64,000 nt of DNA from Nageia nagi (Eukaryota; Pinophyta): assembly GCA_050084985.1 (NCBI GenBank), contig JBITNC010000001.1, positions 94,364,001 through 94,428,000 on the forward strand. The letters run 5' to 3'. Numbering within the stretch: the first letter of the stretch is position 1; every line of letters begins with the position of its first letter. The notes beneath the pieces were generated by a model. It ran no database searches. It saw only the letters and a list, made by a program, of their open reading frames with translations, and was not told the DNA's origin. A program made the translations under genes and the position numbers. Positions 10,495 through 21,124 of this stretch are shown here, piece after piece.

Positions 10495-13400
10495 TGGAAG
10501 CTCATCTTCACATTCTTGGTTTAGAAGCTCTTCTTCTTAGCTTGAACACTTTTCTTGTTGAGGTAAAACTATGCGAAGGTATAATATCCTTGCTTCTTGG
10601 TTATTGTTAAAGTATTGCATTTGGCTACTAACATGTTATTTTTATGTGTTAGTTCCTTTTTTTTTTGCAAAATATGCCTAACCAAGTTCAATTTTTGTTT
10701 CTAACCCCTTATGTTACTTGAATTTTTTTTTTTTTTTAAATTACTACCGTATTTTATTACAAATTGGGGTTAGTATATGCAATTTTGATTACAAAAAAAA
10801 ATGATATCACAAATTTGATACAATATTTTTTAAAGAATAATTTTTTTTTTTTTAAATATTGTTAGAAAGCATAAAAAGGAAAGGTTTATTGCTTTAATAT
10901 AAAAACATTGTTTTTCCTTACAATTTTTTTTTGCAAGTATAATTGTTACTATAGTTGAAGGGAGGAAGTTTAAACAAACAATATAATAATATTTTTTTAG
11001 TATTGTATGGGTGGCCTATATATTATATATATATCTTTTTTTTTACAAACAAAAAAAAAAAACAAAAAAGCTATGTTGGTGGTAGATTCCTCCGCCTAGC
11101 TCTTCCTCCCACCCTCCTCTATTAGCATCTGGAACTTACACATAGGGCAAGAACTCCATCTTCATTATTCCTTACTGCCAACCTTCCCCACCACCACGAA
11201 TCCTTGTCAACACCATTTGCCTAGATCACTCTCCTTTTCTCCACCCTTGACTCCTTATCTGTGCGCTTCCTCTCCCATCGATTGGATGTGTTATGCTGCA
11301 TGCCTTTGAGGATGTTGGTTCAAAGTTTATTTAGCTTTAGAATTTATTCCACCATTTGCCATATTTCTCTCTCCATTAGATTCCTTGGACACACGAGCTC
11401 TGTGGGTGAGTAAGCATGTCTATGTAGGAAATTTTTTAGGGACATGTCGATTCAACAACAGTCTTGGCTGCATCGATCACTTCATATCCCCTCACCGCAT
11501 TGGGGCCTAATGTCTTTTCCCCTATGAATGTCATTGTGTCATCCAATAGAATTGAACCATTGCAACCCTGAAATGCTCAGCAGTGTCAGATTTCTCCAAT
11601 GTTTTATCTAAGATGATAATGTTCATACATTGATGAAGCAGTTATGCAAGTGCATGCGAAGGAAGGATGCCACCATTTTGGTTTCATTGATGATTGCTTT
11701 CCTAACAACTACATGGATAATACTTATCATGTTTGGACATGAAGTGGCATAAAAACATTACCACTCAACTGCACTGTTGCCATTCCACATAGCCATATTG
11801 TTACGATGATGATTCTTACCCTATGGTCTTGACCACCTTGGAGTTCGCCTTGTGTCCCTCACCAACACACCTTCCCACCATTCTCCCTCACCATCCATTC
11901 ACCTAGCTCTTGCCTTGGCTCCTCCCTCCCTCACAGCCTCTCTAGGCCTTGGACCAATGCAGCCATCGAGTACAGACCATTCACACCTCACATTTGTTTC
12001 TTTGGACTCTTTGCGTACGTTTGCTTTTTGTCCCTTTGACGAATGTATACCTTTTTTTTTTACATGAATACCTACCTAGTGCACTCCTTTTTCCATCCTA
12101 CACTACTTTTTCATACCTATTTTTTTTTAAAGGGATCTTGTGTTTTTAAGTCAAAAGGGGGCAAAGATGAGTATTTGACTTAAATTTTTGCATTTTTTAA
12201 AATCTTATGTCAAAGTATGGCATGCCTACGACTTTGACTTAGATCACTTAATTTTTTTTAAAACATGCTTAGAATTTTTTTTTTAAGTTAATAATTGCAT
12301 GCTTAGTCCAATTTTTTTAAGATAAAGATGTATTTTTTTACTTCAAAATTGTTAAATTTAAAAAGAGCATTTTTTTAACTTGAATGCATACTTTTAAGTT
12401 AAAGTAATGCATGTTTAAAATTAGTACTTATGTTTAATGCATACTTAGTACTTAATTTTTAAGATAAATGCTTATATTTTTTTTAAAAATGTATGCATGC
12501 TTAATACTTATTTGTTAAAATTAATAAATGCATGCTTAGTACTTAATTTTTTAAGTTAATGCTTAGGATTTAAAATTTTTGAAGATGCATGCTTATGATT
12601 TAAAAATGCATGATTATGCCTCTTAAATTCTAGTTCTTATGAAGAAATAATGCATACTTAATTTTTTGAATTGATGCATACTTCTTTAAGTTAATGATGC
12701 ATACTTATACTTATGGGATTGATGCATGTTTTTTTGCAAAGTTAATGGACTAATGCAAAATAAAGATTGATGTAAAGATGTCTTTTAGGGGTTAGTAAAC
12801 AAAACCCATTGGACATTTAGGGTTCAAGTTATGAATGAATGATGTTATATTTATGCTTTTTTTATTTCATATTTTGTACTTTGATTAATTTGTTTATGCA
12901 AATAAAAATGTAAATATTGATATGAGTAACCCTTTAAAATGAATTCATCCATACGTACATTCCGTAACATGACTTGTTTGAGGAGTCATGAGGAGAAGAT
13001 AGGTGGATTAGAGCCTTTAAGTTTGATGATCCAAGTGTTGAAAATTTTGTATTGCTTAATTGCCCTTAAGTCCTCTGTTGGTTTGGATTTAACTCCAATA
13101 AGTGGATAGGTATGTGTGTAGTGATACCACATTTCGCACATCCATTTAGAGATTATCTTGATAACCTAGGAGGACAACTTAAAACCTAATTAAGATTAAT
13201 AATTTGGTCGACCCAATCAATATCAAAACCTTGAAAAATAGCTCATACTTCTTGTGAGAGTATATTATTATCTAAGGGAAACTAGTTGAGAATTGGTAGT
13301 ATTTGGGCTCCTCTTATGTGAGCATCTAGGTGAAGGCTTAGTTTTTATATAAAAAAATAAACTTCAAAATGTCACTCTACATCTATAATTCTTGAGATGA

Positions 13401-13553
13401 GAAATATGTTTGGATACATATGTTATTATTTGAATTGTAAAATATTTGCACTTGTGAATCAAATTAAGCATGTATTTAGTGTTAAATGTAACATGTATTA
13501 TTTACTTGATTTATTGGAAATATATGTTTATTATTTCAATTTTTTTATAGCAA
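10495..13553 (+). other. Copia-A long leader (possible intron)
   Basis: About 3 kb lies between the primer site and gag, far longer than a usual Copia leader. It contains poly-T-rich AT DNA (10650-11050), C/CT-rich blocks with higher GC (11080-11290 and 11820-12010), a field of TGCATGCTTA-like motifs (12160-12740) and a block (12740-13330) that is well conserved with Copia-B 54870-55340. A donor-like GAG|GTAAAA sits at about 10558-10568 and an acceptor-like T-rich tract ending TTTTTTTATAG lies just before the gag ATG at 13554. The plus-strand open segment at 11852-12067 has no recognisable domain. No envelope-like or other gene is evident. Confidence 0.7.
12160..12740 (+). repeat. TGCATGCTTA motif field in Copia-A leader
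   Basis: A word of the form TGCATRCTTA followed by TACTTAATTTTTTAAGTTAA recurs roughly every 30-45 bp with heavy drift. Copia-B has the same field at 54350-54860, so it was present in their common ancestor. Confidence 0.7.
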
Positions 13554-14557
13554 ATGGAAGAATCTTTTTTACCCAAACACATTCTTAATAGTTCCAACTA
13601 TGAGATTTGAGAACCTCATATGAAAGCTGAATTGTAGGCAAGGAAGCTATGGCAAATAGTGAATGAGAATCTTGTACCTCTTATAGATGAGAAGGCACTA
13701 GATGTTTATAACACAAAGAATAAGTTGGTAATATTCATATTTTACCATGCAGTTTTAGATGATGTGTTCTTAATGATATCCTCCTCAACCTTAGTAAAGA
13801 TGTATGGAATAAACTAAAGCAAATCTATCTTAGTTCAAACTTTTTAAGAAGATTTACCATTCTCTAAAAATTACTTCAATCTCATCAAAAGAAAGATGAA
13901 AATGTGGCTACCTATTTGAACAAAATCATTGACCTAAGGACCCAACTTATTGCTTATAGGTGCAATTGGATCAATGATGAGTTCATGGTCTTCATCATTC
14001 TTGAAAACCTCTCATCAAAGTTTAGAAACTTTGTAATAGTTATGAAAATAAGGTTTGATGATGAAAAAGAAGTTATCTCCCTTGAGAACCTTTCAAAGCA
14101 CCTATTGAAGTATGAGGAAACCCTTAATAATAAAGGGTTGATTTCTTTTCCTAAGGAGAATAACGTTGCTTTTGGAGCAACCAAAAATTCTTTTAAGAAG
14201 AAGTTCAATTATAAAAAAAAATCTTACCCTTCTTCCTCTAAAAGGTTTGAGAAAAGAGGCAATGGCTACTACAACAATAAGAATAATAAAAACAACAAAT
14301 ACAGTAGTAAGAATAATGGTAACAATAATCACTTCAAACACAAAGATGGAAAAGGCAAACCAAACACTCCTTATCCTAAAGAAAAGTTTAATGGCAATTA
14401 TAATTATTATGGCATACAAGGTCACAAAAAAATTGATTGTTACAAAAAAAAGGAGAAAAAATACAAAGGTAATGGAAATGTAAAAAACTATAATGGAAAA
14501 AAAAATACTCATGTCGATTTTGCTATGGCACTTTATGTCTTGCATCTTTTCATATGA
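13554..14557 (+). pseudogene. Copia-A gag (UBN2-type)
   Basis: Gag forms the particle that packages the element RNA. The ATG at 13554 follows a splice-acceptor-like tract; the frame meets a TGA within 20 codons (Trp codon position in the NYEIW motif) and later shifts. The segment 13904-14557 is open and contains the gag core (MATYLNKIIDLRTQL, ENLSSKFRNFV, LLKYEETLNNKG), an Asn/Lys-rich linker of about 50 residues (NNKNNKNNKYSSKNNGNNN) and a zinc-knuckle position reading NYNYYGIQGHKKIDC. Both leading cysteines of the expected CxxCxxxxHxxxxC are lost and the His and last Cys kept. Copia-B keeps the first Cys but has Tyr at the other three positions. The antisense open segment over the Asn-rich region is a shadow. 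Confidence 0.88.
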
Positions 14558-15070
14558 ATGGATTGTTAACTCTAGTTGCACTAATCACTTATGCTTTGAA
14601 AAAAGGAAGTTTACGAACTTTCACAAGTATAATATGGATGTAGTTATGATAGGTGATAAATTTACCTTTGAAGTCCAAGAAATTGGGAGTGTGCTAATTT
14701 ATGAAAAAGTTCTTGATAATATTCTTTATATTTCTAAGTTAAAGATGAACCTTCTCTATGTGATCCAAATTGTTAGAAAAGGGTACTCTTTTGAGTTCAA
14801 CTCTCAATCTTGGTGCATTAAAAAAGGACTTGCCACTTTGGTTAAAGGGCCTGTGAAAGATAACCTCTACATTATGGATCAAGTTCTATCAAAGATGTGT
14901 CTTACTTCTAATGTGTGTTTTAAAGATAATATTTGGCACCATCATTTAGGGCATCTTGACCATAAGAGTATTCAAGTCATGAAAACCCAAGAACTTGTGA
15001 AAAATTTCCCTTCAATTTTTCTTTCGATTAGTCTATGCGAGAAGTGCTTTTTTGGTAAGATGCATAAATA
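14493..15070 (+). pseudogene. Copia-A protease and pre-integrase domain
   Basis: The open segment begins in gag's end and carries the retropepsin site as WIVNSSCTNHL, where a family member would have D-S-G: the catalytic Asp is Asn and the Gly is Ser, so this copy's protease is dead. ILYISKLKMNLLYVIQ is the usual post-protease segment (YVPGLKKNLLSV-like). It continues into the GAG-pre-integrase domain with HHHLGHLDHKSIQVM and CEKCFFGKMHK, the HHCC zinc site that precedes integrase. Copia-B keeps the Asp (WIVDFGCTNHL), showing independent decay. Confidence 0.88.
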
Positions 15071-15074
15071 AAAG

Positions 15075-15895
15075 TTTGAAAAAAATAAGGTAATAATAGC
15101 ATCTCAACTCTTTCAACTTGTGCATTCAGATTTGATAGGTACATTTTAAACTAAGTCACTTAGAGAAGCATCTTACATCTTGACTTTCATTGATGACTTT
15201 AGTAGGATGACCTTTAGGTATCTTCTTAAGCACAATCCTTGAGCACAAAGATCAAACTTTTAAGAGTTTTAAGGTTCTTAAGGCCTTTGTTGAGAATTAA
15301 AGTAATTTTAAAATCAAAATATTGAGATTAGATAATGGGAGAGAGTATAACAATAATGAGTTCAATGACTATTATGTTAAGTATGGCATCAAAAGAAGTT
15401 TACAATTCTATACACTCCTCAACAGAATAATGTTGTTGAACAAAAAAATAGAACAATCATGGAGATGGCTAGATGCATGTTGAGTAATCTTCCTAAGTTC
15501 TTGTGGGGTGAAGCTGTGAGCATTGTAATTTACACCTTGAATAGGTGTCCAAAAAAGCTATTTAGAGTAAAACTCCTTTTGAGGCATGGTTAAGAATAAA
15601 ACCTAACATTTCTCACTTTAGTGTGTTTAGTTGTGAAGCTTTCTCCTACATTATTTTTGAGAAAAGGAAGAAGTTGGATCAAAGAGCTAACAAATGTATC
15701 TTTATGGGTTATGATAATCAACATACAGGATTTAGGCTTTACTCTTCAACCTATAAAGCAATATTCATTTTAAGGGATGTAAAGTTCAATGAACTTCATG
15801 CAGAATCTACTTCTAATGAGAATGATGATGATTTAAAGAACTCTTCAGTTGCTCCTATCTGGTTGGATATTAATGTAGATAAGTCATTATAAGAA
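15075..15895 (+). pseudogene. Copia-A integrase
   Basis: Integrase of the DDE superfamily, which inserts the DNA copy. Fragments in different frames give LVHSDLIGTF, YILTFIDDFSRMTF, then RTIMEMARCMLSNLPKFLWGEA and IYTLNRCPKK, all typical of the Copia core, with YTPQQNNVVEQKN around the catalytic Glu region. The C-terminal part is open at 15623-15892 (KRKKLDQRANKCIFMGYD, GFRLYSST, RDVKFNE). Several frameshifts and TAG/TAA codons occur. Confidence 0.85.
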
Positions 15896-15959
15896 TAAAA
15901 TTTTTCAACACAAAAGGTAACAAGGAATATGAATTTGAACAAATACTTAATTATCAAGA

Positions 15960-16750
15960 TTGACAACAACTATGAGCCCTTAACTTTCAAAGAAGCTTCT
16001 AAGCACAGTGCTAGATAAAAGCCATGAAAGTGGAGTATGAGGTGCTTATGAAAAATCAAACTTGGGACTTGATTCTTTATCCCAATGATAAGAACATGAT
16101 TGTAATAAGTGGATCTATAAGGTTAAGTTCAATTCAGTTGGAGATATTAAGAAATACAAGGCAAAGTTAGTAGTTAAATGTTTTGTTCAAAAATACGATG
16201 TAAATTATGAAGAAACCTTTACTCCCATGGCAAAGATCCTATTGTGAGAGTTCTTCTTGCTCTTTCTGTAGCTTAAATATGAAAAGTTTTTCAACTTAAC
16301 GTCAAGAGTGCATTTCTCAATAGTGAATTAGATGTGAAAATATTCATGAATCAAAAAGAAGGGTTAATTATGGAAGGCAAAGAGTCTTTTGTGTGCAAGC
16401 TAAAATTTGTTTTGTATGGATTTAAGCAAGCACTTCGAGCTTGGTATAGAAAGATTTCAAGGTACTTTGCAAACATTGGATTCTTCAAGTATTTTTTAAC
16501 TCTGATCTATATGTGCTTAATCAAGGATAAGATGTGGTCTTGATTCTCCTTTATGTGGATGATCTTTTAATTAATAGGACAATGATGCAATTGTTCAAGA
16601 ATGCATATCCAAACTTAAGACAATATTTGAAATGATTGATCTTAGTCTCTTGCATTACTATCTTATAATGCAAATGTACTAATATAAGGATTGTACTTAC
16701 CTCAATCAATCTAAGTATATATAAGACATCTTGCAAAAATTTAGAATGGA
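15960..16750 (+). pseudogene. Copia-A reverse transcriptase
   Basis: Begins with LTFKEASKH and EYEVLMKNQTWDL (typical Copia RT start), passes FVCKLKFVLYGFKQALRAWY and reaches the catalytic box VVLILLYVDDLLI, with YVDD at 16552-16563. The region LLHYYLGMQVY is recognisable but altered to CITILCKC in this copy. Multiple frameshifts mean no active enzyme could be made. Confidence 0.87.
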
Positions 16751-16829
16751 GGAGTGTAGATATGCTATAATCCCCATCTCTCTTAGCATCACTATTTTTG
16801 TAAGCTCCAACTCTCAGTTAATTGATGCT

Positions 16830-17515
16830 ATAGTTTATAAGCAATTAATTGGTAGTCTTTTGTATTTGACTATCTCTCAGTCAGATATTGCCTTTGTAGT
16901 GAATTTGATGGCATAATTCATGTAAAAATCTTATATTGAGCATCTCAATGCTGTTAAACATATTTTGTGATATGTTGCAAGGATTAAGGATCTTGCTCTC
17001 AAGTATTCCAAGTTGCCCTCTATTGTTCTCTTTGGATTCTCAAATTTTGACTATGGAGAAGATCACAATGATAGGAAGTCAACCTTTATGTATGTGTTTA
17101 GCATTGGTTTAGGTGCTATCTCTTAGGCTTCTAAGAAGTAACCTACTATTTCTCTTTCCATCACAAAAGTTGAATATCATGCCATGTCTATTGCAACCTA
17201 GGAAGCCATTTGGCTAAGGCATCTTTTGAAAGAAATTAGGTATGAGCAAGATGGCTCATCCTTGATCTGTTTTGATAATTAGTTAGTTAGTTCTTTGGTT
17301 AAAAATTCAGTGTTCCATCAAAAAAAAAACATGTGAAAATCCATACCTATTTTGTTAGGAAGAAGGTTCTTGATGGCATCATACACCTAGAGTAATGTCC
17401 ATCCACCTTAAACTCCACTAATTTGTTCACCAAGCCCCTTTTACAAGCTCAATTATGTAAGCTCAGGGATGCTATTGGGTTGATGAAGTTGCCTTCAAGG
17501 GAAGGTGAAGTTTGA
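16830..17515 (+). pseudogene. Copia-A RNase H
   Basis: Starts with YKQLIGSLLYLTISQSDIAF and continues with HLNAVKHIL, RKSTFMYVFSIGLGAIS and AIWLRHLLKEIRYEQDGSSL, followed by the RNase H C-terminus (TPLICSPSPFYKLNYVS in a shifted frame; compare IFTKPL). In-frame stops occur at several places, many at Gln codons changed to TAA or TAG. It is the last coding domain, about 900 bp before the 3' LTR. Confidence 0.87.
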
Positions 17516-17644
17516 ATTCTTGTGTTGAATTCATATTTGTGATGATAACTTCACCCTTAGAAGGATTTTATGCTGTATAGTGTTGATTTTATTGTACACC
17601 TTCATGGTAAGTTTGCTCTGCATAAAGAACTTGTAAGTATTGGC

Positions 17645-17995
17645 CACTCTAGCACTATTTAGTTATCTATATGTGAGGAACTCTTATGTGTCTTTTGACA
17701 CTGTTTAATTATCCATATGTAAGGAACTCGTATGTGCATACTCTATTTTTTAATCAATTTTGCACTATTTAGTTATCTATATGTGAGGAACTCTTATGTG
17801 TCTTTTGGCATTGTTCAATTATCCATATGTGAAGAATTTTTGTGTATACTCTATTTTTTGGTCAATCTTGCACTGGTTAGTTATCCATGTGTGAGGAACT
17901 CTTATGTGTTTTTTGGCACTATTTAGTTATCCATGTGAGGAATTTTTATGTCTTTTAGCATCATTTAATTATCCACATGTGAGAGACTTGTTTTA
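17645..17995 (+). repeat. Copia-A 3' minisatellite
   Basis: Seven copies of a unit containing GTTATCCATATGTGAGGAACTC. The TATCC word starts at 17664, 17710, 17774, 17820, 17882, 17928 and 17970, giving alternating spacings of 46 and about 63, a dimeric higher-order unit of about 109 bp. Copia-B carries four copies with the same alternation. Confidence 0.88.
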
Positions 17996-18418
17996 TATAC
18001 AACAGATGACTATATGTTTTTGGCATAGCATCTTCGTGATGACTTATAGTGCACTATTGATCAGTTCATGATGGCATTTATGTGATTCATCTATCCTTAT
18101 TGATATGAATATGATGCATCTAACTGATCTTATTATTCGAGCTACTTATGACTTACAGGTTCTTTTAAGATTGCAAGTTGCTTACCTCAAGTATGCAGGC
18201 TCTTGGAGACTCTTCATGACTTCTAGTTGGATGATTACTTCTTATACATTGAAACTAGTTATGATTAATGATTATATTTGGCAAAGTAGTGAGTCTTAAA
18301 CTAGATCTTTCTTTCTTTAAAAATATGTAAAAAGTTCTCATCTCTATTGTATCTATTTGGAGAACTCTCTTCTTTTCTCTTCTTCTTCTCTCTTACTCAC
18401 TCTATCTTAATATTGCAT

Positions 18419-18428
18419 GAAAGGGGAG
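18419..18428 (+). other. Polypurine tract of Copia-A
   Basis: GAAAGGGGAG lies directly before the TGTTGG start of the 3' LTR, the expected plus-strand primer. Confidence 0.9.
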
Positions 18429-18911
18429 TGTTGGAATGTATAATGCATTATTGTAAAGGTTGTATTAAGTCTTCTATGTAAATTCATTAATATTTAAGAG
18501 TATCATTTAATACCTTAAAGTATTTTAGTGAATATAATAATGTAACTTGTCCTACACTCCAAGTTATGAGCATGCCCCTTGAGTCAAAGATGTGCATGTC
18601 ATGCCTAGGTAATCCAAAGAGAGATTTTGGCCTATAAATAAAAAGCTCACTCTTTGTAATTACACACAACAAAGTTTGGAGTAAAGTTATGCTATAGGAT
18701 AAAAGTGTAGGAGTTGAGATTAAGAGAATTGTAAGAGAGTTGTATTTGTGAGAAAAGTAAAGATCTAGTTAGTGGATGGACTTTTAGTTGAAGAAACCAC
18801 TTTACATCTTGTGTTATGAGATTACTTTATGTATTTTTTGGATGTGAATTTGAGAGCTTTCATGAGATCTTGGTAGTTTAGGATTGTTCTTGTTATAGAT
18901 CAATTCTTTCA
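18429..18911 (+). repeat. Copia-A 3' LTR
   Basis: 483 bp, TGTTGGAATG to TTCTTTCA, keeping the canonical TG..CA ends. TATA box at 18633-18640. Confidence 0.95.
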
Positions 18912-18916
18912 CCTTC
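18912..18916. repeat. Target site duplication CCTTC (right) of Copia-A
   Basis: Identical to 9990-9994. Confidence 0.9.
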
Positions 18917-19506
18917 TTGAGGGATGGAACTCCTATACTCGTAGGTTCAAGACCCATCAAAATAGAGAAGAATAGGTTGCTTGAAGAAAGTTGAGTCTTT
19001 AGAACATCCCAAGGATAGAAGAAATTACAAACAACATCCATGCCATTCAAATCCAACCTCCCTGACAAGACTAGAGCACCTAAAATTTTGAGCAACACAT
19101 GATTTCTAGCTTCCTAGTTGAAATCAACCCTCTGCTCTTCCATAAATTGAAACTCATCCAATCGAAAACCTCTTTTTTCCTCAATAGGTAATAGGGGATC
19201 AATACAAAATAAATCTTCTATCTCTATTGGCATGAATCTAGAACCCATGGAAAAGTCCATTGGGATTTTAGGACCTAGATACAGATCCATCCAAAAAAGT
19301 GCTTCCTCCTTCATAGGAGAGAACCATGATTTAAGGGAGAAATTAGAGATAACCTCTTCAATGCTAGCTAGACCCAAAAAATCTAGCTCTTCAACATAAA
19401 CTAAACCACAAAGAGGCTTCTCCTCTGGACCCACTTCTTGCTCTTTGGCCTTGGGAATACTGAAACCCACAAACCTTCCCTTTTTGTCTTGACCAATGGT
19501 GTCCAC
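18912..19506 (-). pseudogene. Unrecognised frame, 5' part (before Copia-A)
   Basis: A minus-strand frame of about 198 codons from a GTG at 19506 (preceded in frame by SDV and an upstream TAA) to the Copia-A insertion point, with a single stop, TAG at 19116-19114, that could be a mutated CAG. With the part at 9989-9850 the frame totals 245 codons including the final TAA. The product is acidic and rich in Leu, Phe and Met (for example FSLKSWFSPMKEEALFWMDL and LLKILGALVLSGRLDLNGMD). No signal peptide or known motif is visible to me. Codon-like composition differs from the AT-rich surroundings. It could be a host exon or a fragment carried by an older transposon; 18814 as an end in one reading is only run-on into the LTR. 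Confidence 0.5.
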
Positions 19507-19509
19507 ATC

Positions 19510-21124
19510 ACTCTTTGCATCCTTCTCTACTTAGAAAACCCTCCCTCCCTTCTAGAACCCTAATCTTCAATAGCACTAAGCACTCATGAACCTCCTCCAC
19601 TCCCAACATTACCTCTTCTCACCTTTTCCTTAGCACTCACATCGCTAGGCCTAGAAGAGCTCAACCCTAAAACTAACACTCACCCTGATCGAAGCTCCAT
19701 CAAAACAAAAGTGAGATAGCAATGGTCACTTAATGTTAGAAATAGCTTAAATGTAGTTAACAATGGTGATTTACAACAACCAATGCCTTGACTCACTTGG
19801 TAAGGGCATGATACTTATGGATATAAGGTCTTGGGTTTGAGCCCATTGAACCCTTGCCCTTGCTTTATGATTTTCATTAGCAATGGCCATTTTACAAATT
19901 TTATGGTAGTTTTGTAGATTTTATTAGCCATTTCATGGATTTTGATGGTCGATTTTGGTCAATTTGGATGGTGGTTTGAGGTATATAATATGGTTTGCAA
20001 TTTTTCAGTGACTATATGAATGTTCATACACTATGGATTACAAGAATTTGGAGGTGTACAAACTGTACAAAATTGTATGATTTTTTTTTTGATATATTTT
20101 TGTGATTTTGGGGTGAAAATTTTGAAGGCCATAACTTTTGATCCATAAGGAGTTTTGAGGCAACCTTTTTAGTTAGGCCATTTTTTTTAGATCTACACAT
20201 TAGTATAGCCTATTTCATTATATCCATGTCCTAATTTTAGAAGTATGACAAACATGAAGGAAGAAAAAATGTTATTATTATGATAATAATGAGAAGACAT
20301 GTTGAAAAAGGATCTTCAAAATAGTGTGAATATTGGTTGTTCAATGAGGGCTTCTTTAGATGGTGCCTTGATATCATTATTTTAATGAAGAAAGATTCCC
20401 TTATGTGGAAGAATTTCTCTATTGATAAGGAAAGATTCATTCTTTTTTTTTGAAAAAAATAGTTTTTATTAATAATAAAGTGGTGTTTTTGAAAGGCTCC
20501 ATTAACCTTGTACATCAATAAGGATGGGAAGTATTGTCTCATGCTTATATCTAAACTGAAAGATTTAAAAAAATAGGAGGAATCCTAAACAGAGGCATCT
20601 CTTAAAATTTAACATCTCCATCAAGAGGTATCCTCCTCAAAATTTCTATCTAACTACTTGCTATCAAAACCAACCATTATGACTTCTTAACATTAGACAA
20701 GAGGAGTTCTCCTTGCCTCTTGAGTCTTTCTACTTAAATTATTGGCCTCTGAAATCAAGAATTGATTGAGAGTCATTGGTTATGTTTACCTTTATTTTTA
20801 AGGAACTCCTCTGCTATTTTGATAGGTTTCCCACTCTTCATTCTTTCCCAAGGTCCATCCTTATTTTTTGCATGTTTCTGTTGTGAACACCCCATGAAGA
20901 AGCTTCCCTCATATGTTTCTTTTTGAGGAAAGATGTCTTCATGAAGTGTTGATTCTTTCTGCAAGATTTTTCATCATCATCATCTAAACACTTCTAGAGG
21001 ATGCTACTCCACATATAAATCTTTGGTCTTTCCTTGAGTAGTCCTCAAAAAATTTGGATTGATAGGGCTTACCATATCTCATTTGGTCTACAGAGCTAGG
21101 CATCTTGCTAAGGTTTGTCCATAA
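19510..21124. other. Mostly unassigned DNA
   Basis: No intact gene. Minus-strand open segments at 20237-20542 and 20773-20964 are charged (for example KDGPWERMKSGKPIKIAEEF) and could be C-terminal debris of the LINE-ORF1-like sequence that resumes at 26448, because Gypsy-H is inserted between them. That link is inference only. Confidence 0.35.
19784..19855 (+). repeat. tRNA-like / SINE head with Pol III A and B boxes
   Basis: TTGACTCACTTGGTAAGGGC (19788-19807) resembles a tRNA A box and GGTCTTGGGTTTGAGCCC with core GGGTTTGAGCCC (19833-19844) a B box, at the spacing of a tRNA gene. The acceptor ends do not pair well and no plausible anticodon stem was found, so it is not a working tRNA gene. 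It is most likely the 5' head of a SINE. Confidence 0.5.

Larger units (their letters stand above)
9995..18911 (+). mobile_element. Copia-A, complete-length Ty1/Copia retrotransposon (decayed)
   Basis: Full structure of a Ty1/Copia element: 5' LTR (9995-10475), tRNA-Met primer site, unusually long leader (about 3 kb), gag, protease, pre-integrase and integrase, RT, RNase H, minisatellite 3' region, purine tract and 3' LTR (18429-18911), flanked by CCTTC. The domain order PR-IN-RT-RH fixes it as Copia and not Gypsy. By hand count the LTRs differ at about 40 of 480 positions (roughly 9%), and the coding region has many stops and frameshifts, so the insertion is old and non-autonomous now. Copia-B at 52.6-60.4 kb is the same family. 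At 8.9 kb it is long for a Copia element, mostly because of the leader. Confidence 0.95.

Noticed and set aside
14102-14581. 159-codon minus-strand open frame opposite Copia-A gag (and 56227-56673 opposite Copia-B gag)
   Set aside because: It is the antisense shadow of the Asn/Lys-rich gag linker; the hydrophobic Ile/Val/Phe composition follows from reading AAY and AAR codons backwards. Its presence in both copies reflects shared gag, not a second gene.
18814-18911. C-terminal extension of the 19098 minus-strand frame into the 3' LTR
   Set aside because: These codons are LTR sequence read antisense, so not part of the original product.
20237-20542. 101-codon minus-strand open frame as a host gene
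   Set aside because: Poly-Ile and Phe/His-rich composition from AT-rich DNA, no motif, no supporting context.
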